Positions 1-6,827 of a stretch of 49,984 nt of DNA are shown in pieces; within the stretch, counting starts at the first letter, position 1; each line of letters begins with the position of its first letter. The notes under the pieces were generated by a model. It saw nothing but the letters and a program-made list of their open reading frames with translations, had not been told where the DNA came from and ran no database searches. This stretch comes from Oligoflexales bacterium (GTDB lineage: Bacteria > Myxococcota_A > UBA9042 > DTJE01), in assembly GCA_012840965.1 (NCBI GenBank), contig DUVQ01000030.1:1-49984 (forward strand). Direction: 5' to 3'. Position numbers and translations under genes: made by a program.

Positions 1-674
1 ATAGGTTTTTTATGGGTTCTAATTACGGGGATAGTGATGAAAAGCCAGTTCATCGAGTAACGGTACCAACATTTGAAATGAGTAAAACTCAGGTTACAGT
101 CGATCAGTATATAGCTTGTGTTGATGCTGGTACCTGCACTGCTCCTAAAACTGGAACATATTGTAACTGGGGTAAATCTGATCGTGGTTCTCATCCTATT
201 ATTTGTGTGGATTGGGATCAAGCTCAAGCCTTTGCGAACTGGGTCGGTGGTCGATTACCCAGTGAGGCAGAATGGGAGTATGCAGCCCGTAGTGGTGGTC
301 GAGACTGGGAGTATCCATGGGGAGATGCAGATGCTACTTGTGAGCGTGCTGTAATGGACGATGGCAGTGGCACTGGCTGTGGTCGTCTTAGTACTTGGCC
401 AGTTTGCAGCAAACCAAGTGGTAACACTACTCAGGGCTTGTGCGATATGGCGGGTAATGTTTGGGAGTGGGTTCAGGATTGGTATCACAGCAGTTACGAT
501 GGTGCTCCGACTGATGGTTCAGCTTGGGAAACGCCTGCAGGCTCTTACCGGGTTTTTCGCGGCGGCTCCTGGGGCGGCGGCGCCGGGAACGTGCGGGCAG
601 CTAATCGCGGCTACGACGTTCCGCGCGACCGCCGCGTCAACCTTGGGTTCCGCCTCGCCCGGTCGGTGCCCTAG
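1..674 (+). CDS. FGE-sulfatase/C-type-lectin-fold protein, 5'-truncated by the window; putative DGR target
   Basis: Only the C-terminal ~223 codons are here; the frame is open to the left edge, and the codons before the first ATG (position 12) read R-F-F-M-G-S, the interior of an FGE domain, so the true start lies outside. FGE-sulfatase hallmarks are visible: GGRLPSEAEWEYAAR, YPWGD, LCDMAGNVWEWVQDW and the terminal RGGSW...GFRLAR. The catalytic Cys pair of true formylglycine-generating enzymes is not recognisable, so a binding (lectin-like) role is more likely than catalysis. Base composition changes sharply near position 545: upstream codons often end in T or A, while the last 40 codons are GC-rich and end almost always in C. 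This terminal segment resembles the variable region of DGR targets of the Treponema TvpA type. No signal peptide can be assessed because the N-terminus is missing. Confidence 0.85.
   Translation, partial: RFFMGSNYGDSDEKPVHRVTVPTFEMSKTQVTVDQYIACVDAGTCTAPKTGTYCNWGKSDRGSHPIICVDWDQAQAFANWVGGRLPSEAEWEYAARSGGRDWEYPWGDADATCERAVMDDGSGTGCGRLSTWPVCSKPSGNTTQGLCDMAGNVWEWVQDWYHSSYDGAPTDGSAWETPAGSYRVFRGGSWGGGAGNVRAANRGYDVPRDRRVNLGFRLARSVP
549..671 (+). other. Putative DGR variable region (VR) at the 3' end of the FGE-like gene
   Basis: Seen: a GC-rich block encoding R-G-G-S-W, then GGC GGC GGC (573-581), GGC TAC GAC GTT (609-620), CGC GAC (624-629), CGC GTC AAC (633-641), then an unmutated-looking tail LGFRLARSVP (642-671). 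Known: DGR template repeats encode runs of AAC (Asn) at exactly these sites of the FGE/C-lectin tail, and adenine-specific mutagenesis turns AAC into NNC codons while leaving the third base. The candidate variable codons fit NNC, with one ending in T. The tail 642-671 would be the initiation-of-mutagenic-homing segment. Inference only: no template repeat or reverse transcriptase is in this window. Alternative: an ordinary FGE C-terminus of unusual composition. Confidence 0.5.
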
Positions 675-709
675 ACTCTTGGCTCTTGGCCTCTTGGATC
701 CTTGGCCCT

Positions 710-766
710 GCGCCCCTGTTGGCCAGGCGACAGCGCAGCGTAGGCGCCAATGGCCAATAGGGGCGC
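710..766 (+). repeat. Long GC-rich inverted repeat (hairpin) downstream of the FGE-like gene
   Basis: Positions 710-725 (GCGCCCCTGTTGGCCA) pair with 751-766 (TGGCCAATAGGGGCGC) over 16 base pairs with one G-T wobble; the stem continues inside as GGCG (726-729) with CGCC (745-748) across a 2-base bulge. It starts 36 bases after the stop and is preceded by a CTCTTGG-rich stretch (675-705). No T-tract follows directly; the run of T at 807-814 lies 40 bases on, so it is not a typical intrinsic terminator. Inverted repeats just beyond the variable region are known to stimulate homing in DGRs, which would suit its place. It could equally be a transcript-end structure. Confidence 0.6.
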
Positions 767-896
767 CCGAAGTTGCGCGTCTGCAGGATGGTGCCTCGTG
801 AGATCGTTTTTTTTACACACCCTCTGTCTCATTATGAGGCAGAGCGTTTCGCATGAATAGCACTGTGATTGTTGGTTCGGCTGTGCCAGGGCCAGG

Positions 897-1679
897 CTAG
901 TTGCCTTTGAATTCGGGTTTGCGGCGTTGCAAAAATGCTTGCATGCCCTCTTTTTGGTCGTGCCCTTTAAACAGACCTGCAAAAGCTGTTGCCTCTGCCT
1001 CCAAGGCTTGCTCCAATGGCAGTTCCTGTGCTTTCTTTACTAACGAACGAGCTGTCCTTACCGCTAGCGGTCCCAGCCCAGCTAGGCGGTGAGCCGCAGC
1101 CATTGCAACTTGCATCAACTCTTCTTGCGGCACCACCTTTTGGACCAACCCAACTCGATAGGCATCCGCCGCACTAACGTTATCCCCCATTAAGATCCAT
1201 TCCAAGGCATTGTTTCGCCCAATTACCCTTACTAGCCGTGCTGTTCCTCCAAACCCAGGCACCACACCCAACTTGACTTCAGGTTGCCCAAAAATGGCGT
1301 TTTCCGACGCGTAAACAATGTCGCACGCCAACACCAGTTCACTGCCACCACCAAGCGCAAATCCATTGACCGCGGCTATCACCGGAAAAGGCAGTGCTTC
1401 AATCGCATCAAACACCGCCTGTCCCTTGCGGGAAAACTCAAAGGCCTGGTCTGCATCCATCTCAGCCATAGCCGCGATATCAGCACCAGCAACAAATGCC
1501 TTGGTGCCTTCACCAGTTAAGACCAGGGCTCGCACATCAGCATTGACAGCAAGTTCTTTGCTCACAGCCAACAATTCAGTCAGCACTTGGTCATTAATGG
1601 CATTAAGCACTTTTGGACGACTGATCGTTAAAACTGCCACAGGCCCTTCAAAGGTCAAAGTCAAACATTCCCAGCTCAT
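897..1679 (-). CDS. Enoyl-CoA hydratase/isomerase (crotonase) family protein
   Basis: A 260-residue protein of standard crotonase length. It should hydrate enoyl-CoA to 3-hydroxyacyl-CoA (fatty-acid oxidation or short-chain acyl-CoA metabolism) in the cytoplasm. Visible family motifs: [11 protein letters not shown] (oxyanion-hole region), [13 protein letters not shown] with the first catalytic Glu, and [17 protein letters not shown] with the second catalytic Glu, so both acids of true hydratases are present. The C-terminal [16 protein letters not shown] and RRKPEFKGN are typical trimer-interface sequence. ATG at 1679 is preceded by AAGGAGAT at good spacing. It lies downstream of rpe and the tRNA on the same strand but with its own 60-base leader. 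The exact chain-length specificity cannot be read; 3-hydroxybutyryl-CoA dehydratase is a reasonable guess. Confidence 0.93.
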   Translation of the reverse strand: MSWECLTLTFEGPVAVLTISRPKVLNAINDQVLTELLAVSKELAVNADVRALVLTGEGTKAFVAGADIAAMAEMDADQAFEFSRKGQAVFDAIEALPFPVIAAVNGFALGGGSELVLACDIVYASENAIFGQPEVKLGVVPGFGGTARLVRVIGRNNALEWILMGDNVSAADAYRVGLVQKVVPQEELMQVAMAAAHRLAGLGPLAVRTARSLVKKAQELPLEQALEAEATAFAGLFKGHDQKEGMQAFLQRRKPEFKGN

Positions 1680-1743
1680 ATCATCTCCTTGTTACAGATT
1701 TCCCAAAGCACAAATATTCTAACAGACTTATTTAAACAATCAG

Positions 1744-1817
1744 TCGGGGCGACTGGATTTGAACCAGCGACTCCATGGTCCCGAACCATGTGCGCTACCA
1801 GGCTGCGCTACGCCCCG
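1744..1817 (-). tRNA. tRNA-Pro (anticodon CGG)
   Basis: Reading the minus strand gives a full cloverleaf of 74 bases: acceptor CGGGGCG pairing with CGCCCCG, D-arm GCGC...GCGC, anticodon stem CATGG/CCATG around the loop TTCGGGA (anticodon CGG, reading CCG), T-arm with TTCAAAT, and discriminator A. The 3' CCA is not encoded. It starts only five bases after the rpe stop codon on the same strand, so it may be processed from an rpe transcript. Confidence 0.96.
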
Positions 1818-1822
1818 AAAAA

Positions 1823-2482
1823 TCAAGAAACTGCAACAGGATTCTTCAGCCTCGAAATAGCGGCTTTATAATCTGCTGCCTTAAAAACCGCCGCACCAGC
1901 AACGACCTCATCAGCCCCAGCCTGTGCGATCTGGTAAGCATTCTCAATGGTCACACCCCCATCAACCTGGATGGGAATGTCACGCCCCAAAGTGCGCAGA
2001 GTCTGCCGCAAGGTAGGTACCTTGTCAAGGGCATCAAAAATCAGCTTTTGCCCATAGAAACCAGGTTCAACGGTCATTACCAACAGGAAATCAATGTCTT
2101 CCAAATATCGATCAGCTGCACTTGCAGGCGTTTTGGGATTGATCACCAATCCAACTTGTTTGCCAAGTGCCCTTATCCCTTTTAGTACCTCACCAACGCC
2201 TGCAACCTCAACGTGCACCGAAATCCTATCTGCACCCGCTTTGGCAAAAGCTTCAATGTATTTGCCAGGTTGCGAAAGCATCAGATGACAATCAAACGGC
2301 AGTCCAGTATATGACCGCAAGTCTTTTACCACACCAGGTCCCATCGTCAGGTTTGGCACAAAATGACCATCCATGACATCCAGGTGGATCAAATCAGCTC
2401 CAGCTTCATCAATTCGCTTAATCTCCAGGCCTAATTCAGCCTGATTACCAGCAATTACCGATGGGGCGACTTTCAAAGACAT
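1823..2482 (-). CDS. rpe: Ribulose-phosphate 3-epimerase
   Basis: A 219-residue TIM-barrel enzyme interconverting D-ribulose-5-phosphate and D-xylulose-5-phosphate (pentose phosphate pathway). Motifs: APSVIAGN at the start, HLDVMDGHFVPNLTMG (metal-binding His and catalytic Asp), FDCHLM with the second metal His, MTVEPGFYGQ (the usual form is VNPGFGGQ, so Asn to Glu and Gly to Tyr here), IQVDGGV with the second catalytic Asp, and the phosphate-binding end AGAAVF. ATG at 2482 is chosen over the in-frame TTG two codons upstream because AGAGG lies 8 bases before the ATG but only 2 before the TTG. The neighbouring serine protease gene stops 34 bases upstream on the same strand. Confidence 0.95.
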   Translation of the reverse strand: MSLKVAPSVIAGNQAELGLEIKRIDEAGADLIHLDVMDGHFVPNLTMGPGVVKDLRSYTGLPFDCHLMLSQPGKYIEAFAKAGADRISVHVEVAGVGEVLKGIRALGKQVGLVINPKTPASAADRYLEDIDFLLVMTVEPGFYGQKLIFDALDKVPTLRQTLRTLGRDIPIQVDGGVTIENAYQIAQAGADEVVAGAAVFKAADYKAAISRLKNPVAVS

Positions 2483-2516
2483 GTCCAAGGCCTCTGCAGT
2501 TTAAGTGGTGGGAATA

Positions 2517-4157
2517 TTAGGCCCGCTTGCGAAGGGCAACCAAAAGCAGACCAGCAAACAACACAAAGAACATGGGGGCAGGCTTACTTCCAGCGTTACA
2601 ACCGCCATCCAGTTCATCGATTATAGGCTCCAGATCGCTTACTTCGCTTCCGTTATCAGCAGTCGAATCAACCTCAGCATAGGCGTCATTTTCATCAAGC
2701 TCATTATCGATGACGTCGTCTTGCGTCACATCTTCTGAGATGACTTCTTCGCTTGGCTCTTCATCTGGTACATCCGGTACATCTGGTAAGCATTCGCCCA
2801 TCTGTAAGGCGCACTTTTCTTTGGCACAGTCGGACAAGACTCCAGCTTGATCCGGAATCAGCTGACAATTGTTACTGAGGCACTCAACCATTGAGGCGCG
2901 TCTAGCTTGGACCTCATCATTTGCCATCAGCAAGCAGCTCTCTTCACAAAAATCATCCGCATCGACACAGCGATTTAAGCACACATTCAAGGCGTTACAA
3001 TCAAATGTCGGTTCTCCATTGGCGGTGCACTTGTCCATCTTGTCGCTGCATTTTTCATATATGCACGTGGTTCTATCTGCTTTTCCCTCAGGACATCTAC
3101 CATCTATGCAGTACCAGACCGTTCCCAAAAGGGAATTGGCCCCAGGTAAAGACAGCAACTGACAATCGTTTGCGCAAGCATTGTCTCCAGCTTCGCACAA
3201 AGCGATGCAAGACAGCCCCTCAAGGCAGCTCATAGTCTTGCACTTGGAGTTATCACAGGTGCCATCGACTCGACATGCCTGCTCACAGTAGCACTGGCCT
3301 GTCCCTTCACAAGAGGGAAACTGGATGCCGGTAACTTCCGTAATCCACCAAGCAAACGCATCAACCCTCATGTAGTATCCAGTTCCATTTTCGCATGGGT
3401 CTACGCTGTAGCCACCTGTGCTTGTTCCAGCGGAAACAACACCAGCGAGGCTATATCCACCCTGCCCATCGGCCAGAAATCCTGGTCCTCCACTATCACC
3501 AAAGCAGGTTCCTCCATCCCTATTCTCAGCCAGATAGGTGAAATCAGTTATGAATGACACAGGTCGGGTGATAGTCCGTTTTATCCCACTTCCTGTTGAC
3601 CTTCTACCATCATCGACACCAAAACCAACGTACTTGATGGGAGCCTGGACATCGTACTGTGTAAGTGATCGCAGGTTCAAAGGCATCGGATCGACGTCAG
3701 TAACGGGAGTGGCTAGTTTTACCAGCGCAACATCATCCCTTCCAACCAATCCCTTTGGTTCGTACTGTGGAAAGGGGAAAAACTCCTCGATTTTAACATC
3801 CCGTCCTTCGGCAGGGGGCTGGTGGCGCCCCGTTTCTTGGGCGTTATTGCCGATAAAGAATCGTATAAAGTCAGGATTAAAAAACAGGGCTTCAGGTTGA
3901 TCAGGTGGTGGCTTAACGCAATGGCCAGCGGTCAACACCCATTCCGGCGCAATCAAAGTTCCAGTACAAATGCTTCCGTGATAAAAGTCGTCAGTCATGA
4001 TAACAAGCGCACCTACCGCTGGAAAACCAGTTTCTAGCTCTCCATTTACGATAGCGCTGCTAATGTGCGCAACATCAGGCTGATATTCAACATAGCTTTC
4101 AGGCCAACAGGCCACAAAACCAGCAAGAAGCGCAACTAGAGCAAAGATGTTTCGCAT
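2517..4157 (-). CDS. Secreted trypsin-fold serine protease with lipobox and MYXO-CTERM-like tail
   Basis: A 546-residue exported protein. Residues 1-17 form a signal sequence ending in a lipobox-like GFVAC. The chymotrypsin-fold domain runs from an activation-type IVNGE (residue 36) to ~290, with the triad His79 (LTAGHC), Asp142 (DVAL) and Ser222 (GDSGGP). The S1-pocket position six before the Ser is Gly, not Asp, arguing against Arg/Lys cleavage. Residues ~300-470 carry many Cys in C-x3-C-type spacing, then an Asp/Glu-rich linker, then GGCNAGSKP, a ~17-residue hydrophobic helix and RKRA, as in MYXO-CTERM sorting tails. The start at 4157 has GAGGG upstream; the open frame extends to 4346 but that part lacks coding character. 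Known: MYXO-CTERM tails are processed at Cys by a rhombosortase-like or myxosortase system. Its substrate is unknown. Confidence 0.9.
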   Translation of the reverse strand: MRNIFALVALLAGFVACWPESYVEYQPDVAHISSAIVNGELETGFPAVGALVIMTDDFYHGSICTGTLIAPEWVLTAGHCVKPPPDQPEALFFNPDFIRFFIGNNAQETGRHQPPAEGRDVKIEEFFPFPQYEPKGLVGRDDVALVKLATPVTDVDPMPLNLRSLTQYDVQAPIKYVGFGVDDGRRSTGSGIKRTITRPVSFITDFTYLAENRDGGTCFGDSGGPGFLADGQGGYSLAGVVSAGTSTGGYSVDPCENGTGYYMRVDAFAWWITEVTGIQFPSCEGTGQCYCEQACRVDGTCDNSKCKTMSCLEGLSCIALCEAGDNACANDCQLLSLPGANSLLGTVWYCIDGRCPEGKADRTTCIYEKCSDKMDKCTANGEPTFDCNALNVCLNRCVDADDFCEESCLLMANDEVQARRASMVECLSNNCQLIPDQAGVLSDCAKEKCALQMGECLPDVPDVPDEEPSEEVISEDVTQDDVIDNELDENDAYAEVDSTADNGSEVSDLEPIIDELDGGCNAGSKPAPMFFVLFAGLLLVALRKRA

Positions 4158-4267
4158 GACGCCCTCGAAAGCCACAAGACACCACAACAACGCGGCCAGA
4201 TCTTTTAATGTTTTCCCTCCCTCTCTGTCAAGCCCAGAACCCAAAAATCCACCAACCAATTGACATC

Positions 4268-4312
4268 CAATGTGTAACCTGCCCCTGTCCCCGCCCCTGC
4301 CCCCGCCCCCAA
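4268..4312. repeat. C-rich hexamer-like repeat upstream of rseP
   Basis: A run built from CCCCTG, TCCCCG and CCCCCG units (G-rich on the minus strand) in the 242-base divergent gap between the protease and rseP genes. It is the same sequence family as the long array at 16021-16125. Confidence 0.6.
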
Positions 4313-4340
4313 ATTTCACACCAAAATTCCGCCCCAACCG

Positions 4341-4369
4341 TTGCACTAAACGCTTACAGTGGTTACATT
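4341..4369 (+). promoter_or_regulatory. Candidate sigma70-type promoter for rseP-tsaB
   Basis: TTGCAC (4341-4346), a 17-base spacer and TACATT (4364-4369) lie 31 bases before the chosen rseP start. The match is partial (three and four of six bases), so this is a weak prediction supported mainly by spacing and position. Confidence 0.3.
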
Positions 4370-4399
4370 CCCATTCGGCTATTTCCGGGAGTGCCCCGC

Positions 4400-6025
4400 T
4401 TGCTCTACTTTATTATCTTTCTAGGTGCCCTGATCTTCTTTCATGAACTTGGTCACTTCCTTGTGGCACGCATGGTTGGGGTTACTGTTTTGCGTTTTTC
4501 CATCGGTTTTGGCCCCAAACTACTTGGATTTACATACAAAGGCACAGAATACTGGCTGTCCCTGCTTCCTTTGGGTGGCTATGTAAAATTCTTGGGAGAC
4601 GACCCCTCTGAGGAGCTACCAGAAGACCTAAGAAAACAAGGCTTTTTAACAACTGACACTTGGCGCAAGGTCCTCATCGTTTTAGCCGGTCCTGTATTTA
4701 ACCTGATTCTGCCTTTCTTAATCTTTTTCCCTATGTTTTTAGGCCATTCCCAGCTGGCGCCCTCCTTACTAGGCTCAGCCTCGGTTGATGGCGCCGCCTG
4801 GGAGGCTGGAATACGTCCAGGCGACCGGGTAACGAAAATTAACGGTAAAACAGTCGACTACTGGTGGGAGATGCACGGTGCCGTTGCCTCCAATCCAGGC
4901 GCTAACCTGGAGTTTGAGGTAGATCGAGACGGCGAACTGATGACCTTCAATGTTGTTCCAAAGGCCGTCGAACTTGCCGGACTTAAAGAAATAGGCATGA
5001 ACAAAACGGTTGGGCGCATCGGGGTGACCCTAGATAGAGCCTTACCTATTGTTCTACCCTTGCCTGATTCTCCAGCAGAATTGGCTGGTTTTGGAAAATT
5101 TGACGCAATCGTCTCAATTGATGGCAAAAACGCCAGCTCCTTTGAAGAAGTAATCAAGGCTGCCATTGATGCAAAAGACAGAACCGTCAAATTTGTGGTC
5201 GCCAAAACTGAACTTGACGTAGCCACACCAGGTGAAAGCAGGGAACTATCGCTAGGGCCCCTAGGACAAGATGTTGACGCAGGCCTCATCAACGGCCAGA
5301 TGGTGCTCCAGTGGCTAGACCCTGAATCTCCCGCGGCCTTGGCTGGCCTCAAGGAAGGCGACCAACTTACCGCCCTAGATGGAACTCCCATGTCTGATTG
5401 GGGATTCTTCGTAGAAGGACTCAGCAGAGACCCAGCAGCAGTCAGGCGGATTTCCATCATTCGCGATGGCGAAAAGCAAGAAGTCGAGCTATCCCTAGCC
5501 AACCCAAATTGGGTACCAGGAGCCGCGGTTCCAAAGTACCTCAAGTTTGGCGCCAAAGTTTCCCGCGTAGTCGTCACCCCAGACGACATCCCCAACAAAT
5601 CCAGGCTTCGATATGCAGCCATACAAACCGTTGACGAGACCTTCAGCATAGTCGCAAAAACACTCGCATCTTTGAAGGCCTTGGTCACCGGGCGCGTCTC
5701 CGTAAAAGAAATGGGCGGCCCAATCATGATCTACGACATCGCATCCAACGCCGGCTCAATGGGCTGGGCCCCGTTTTTCCAGGCCCTCGCGTGGCTGTCT
5801 GTCAGCCTTGGTATCCTGAATCTTTTGCCAATTCCAGTACTTGACGGCGGTCACATAGTTGTTTTTGCCATCGAAACCATCATGCGCAAACCAATGGGCC
5901 TAAAGGGCAGAGTAATCCTGCAGTACATCGGGCTGGCCCTACTACTGGCCCTGATGGTTGTAGTATTTGCAAATGATATCGCTCGAAAATGGGGCTCTTT
6001 GTCCCAATTAAAACCTCCAGGTTAA
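4400..6025 (+). CDS. rseP: RseP-like site-2 protease (M50 zinc metalloprotease)
   Basis: An intramembrane protease that in relatives cuts anti-sigma factors and remnant signal peptides in the inner membrane. The zinc motif HELGH is at residues 15-19 in the first helix, GGYVKFLGDDP follows, and NLLPIPVLDGGH (metal Asp ~482) is in the late membrane segment. Between them are three PDZ-like segments (about residues 122-197, 204-272 and 294-367), each with an AxxAG/G-D-x-I pattern, where the E. coli enzyme has two; at 541 residues it is ~90 longer. The start is TTG at 4400 (M-L-Y-F-I-I-F), because GGGAG lies 8 bases upstream and it gives the family's usual N-terminus; GTG at 4391 is the alternative. 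tsaB follows 2 bases after the stop. Confidence 0.92.
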   Translation: MLYFIIFLGALIFFHELGHFLVARMVGVTVLRFSIGFGPKLLGFTYKGTEYWLSLLPLGGYVKFLGDDPSEELPEDLRKQGFLTTDTWRKVLIVLAGPVFNLILPFLIFFPMFLGHSQLAPSLLGSASVDGAAWEAGIRPGDRVTKINGKTVDYWWEMHGAVASNPGANLEFEVDRDGELMTFNVVPKAVELAGLKEIGMNKTVGRIGVTLDRALPIVLPLPDSPAELAGFGKFDAIVSIDGKNASSFEEVIKAAIDAKDRTVKFVVAKTELDVATPGESRELSLGPLGQDVDAGLINGQMVLQWLDPESPAALAGLKEGDQLTALDGTPMSDWGFFVEGLSRDPAAVRRISIIRDGEKQEVELSLANPNWVPGAAVPKYLKFGAKVSRVVVTPDDIPNKSRLRYAAIQTVDETFSIVAKTLASLKALVTGRVSVKEMGGPIMIYDIASNAGSMGWAPFFQALAWLSVSLGILNLLPIPVLDGGHIVVFAIETIMRKPMGLKGRVILQYIGLALLLALMVVVFANDIARKWGSLSQLKPPG

Positions 6026-6027
6026 CT

Positions 6028-6741
6028 GTGATTAGCAAGACTGCGGTACAACGTCCAGTAGTTCTGGCTTGTGACACATCCACCAAAGTGGGCTCCATTG
6101 CCCTGCTTGAAGGGGACGTTATTACCGCTGAATCCATGCTTTTGTCCGACGGAAACAGCCACTCAAGGCGCATCCTAGACGACATAGCCCACATGCTTCA
6201 GTCCCGAAAGATGACTCCCGCTGACATCGACTTGATTGTCTCTTCAGTCGGCCCTGGATCATTCACAGGCGTTCGCATCGCGATGGCATCCATGAAGGGC
6301 CTAGCACTTTCACTAAATCGTCCAATAGTTGGAGTTTCCAGTCTTTTGGCCTTGGCCACCCCCCATCTAGGCAAGACCGCGCCAGTGATGGCCGCCCTAG
6401 ATGCTAAAAAAAACGAAGTCTATGCAGCCCTTTACGACAGCTCGGGCAACGAACTAATCGCCCCAACCATCAGCAGTCCCAATGAATTTGCCAACCAAGT
6501 AGCCAGTATCTGTTCAACCGGCCCCGTTTTGGCTGTTGGCGAGGGCATTACCGCTTGGCGCCAAGCATTTTTGGCTGCATTACCCGAGCGCATCACGTTT
6601 GCCGCTGCCCACGAAAACTACGTGAAAGCGGCCGTAATGGCAGTGTTGGGGTCAAAATTACCGCACGCAGATGTTGCTACCTTGGAGCCGATGTATCTGC
6701 GTCGTTCAGAAGCCGAGATCAAACTGCAAAAAAAACGGTAG
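6028..6741 (+). CDS. tsaB: tRNA threonylcarbamoyladenosine biosynthesis protein TsaB
   Basis: TsaB is the non-catalytic ASKHA-fold partner of TsaD in making t6A37 on ANN-decoding tRNAs in the cytoplasm. The 237-residue length matches the family. Motifs: VLACDTSTKVGSIAL (phosphate-1 loop) near the start, the invariant SSVGPGSFTGVRIAM, and a C-terminal PMYLRRSEAE tail. GTG at 6028, three bases past the rseP stop with AGG six bases upstream, is preferred; an ATG at 5989 would overlap rseP by 37 bases and add a non-conserved leader. It is probably translated from the rseP transcript. tsaD, tsaC and tsaE are not in the window. Confidence 0.93.
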   Translation: MISKTAVQRPVVLACDTSTKVGSIALLEGDVITAESMLLSDGNSHSRRILDDIAHMLQSRKMTPADIDLIVSSVGPGSFTGVRIAMASMKGLALSLNRPIVGVSSLLALATPHLGKTAPVMAALDAKKNEVYAALYDSSGNELIAPTISSPNEFANQVASICSTGPVLAVGEGITAWRQAFLAALPERITFAAAHENYVKAAVMAVLGSKLPHADVATLEPMYLRRSEAEIKLQKKR

Positions 6742-6827
6742 AATAGTTTTCAGACTTTTTCGTCTGTGTCTAGGTTTGCCCAATTGCAATTACTTTGGTG
6801 GGCGGGTACCAAATCAGGAGGTGCCGT

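Noticed and set aside
807-814. Run of eight T as an intrinsic terminator for the FGE-like gene
   Set aside because: The strong hairpin ends 40 bases earlier and only a weak CTC/GAG stem lies directly before the T-run.
1689-1871. A 60-codon plus-strand frame containing [14 protein letters not shown]
   Set aside because: This is the well-known spurious protein read from the antisense strand of a tRNA gene; it covers tRNA-Pro at 1744-1817.
4208-4399. Upstream extension of the rseP reading frame to ATG 4208
   Set aside because: It would encode a Pro/Cys low-complexity leader from the C-rich repeat, with no ribosome site; TTG 4400 gives the family's N-terminus.
4858-5727. 289-codon minus-strand open frame opposite rseP
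   Set aside because: Ser/Pro-rich translation with no family pattern; it is the antisense shadow of the rseP PDZ region.
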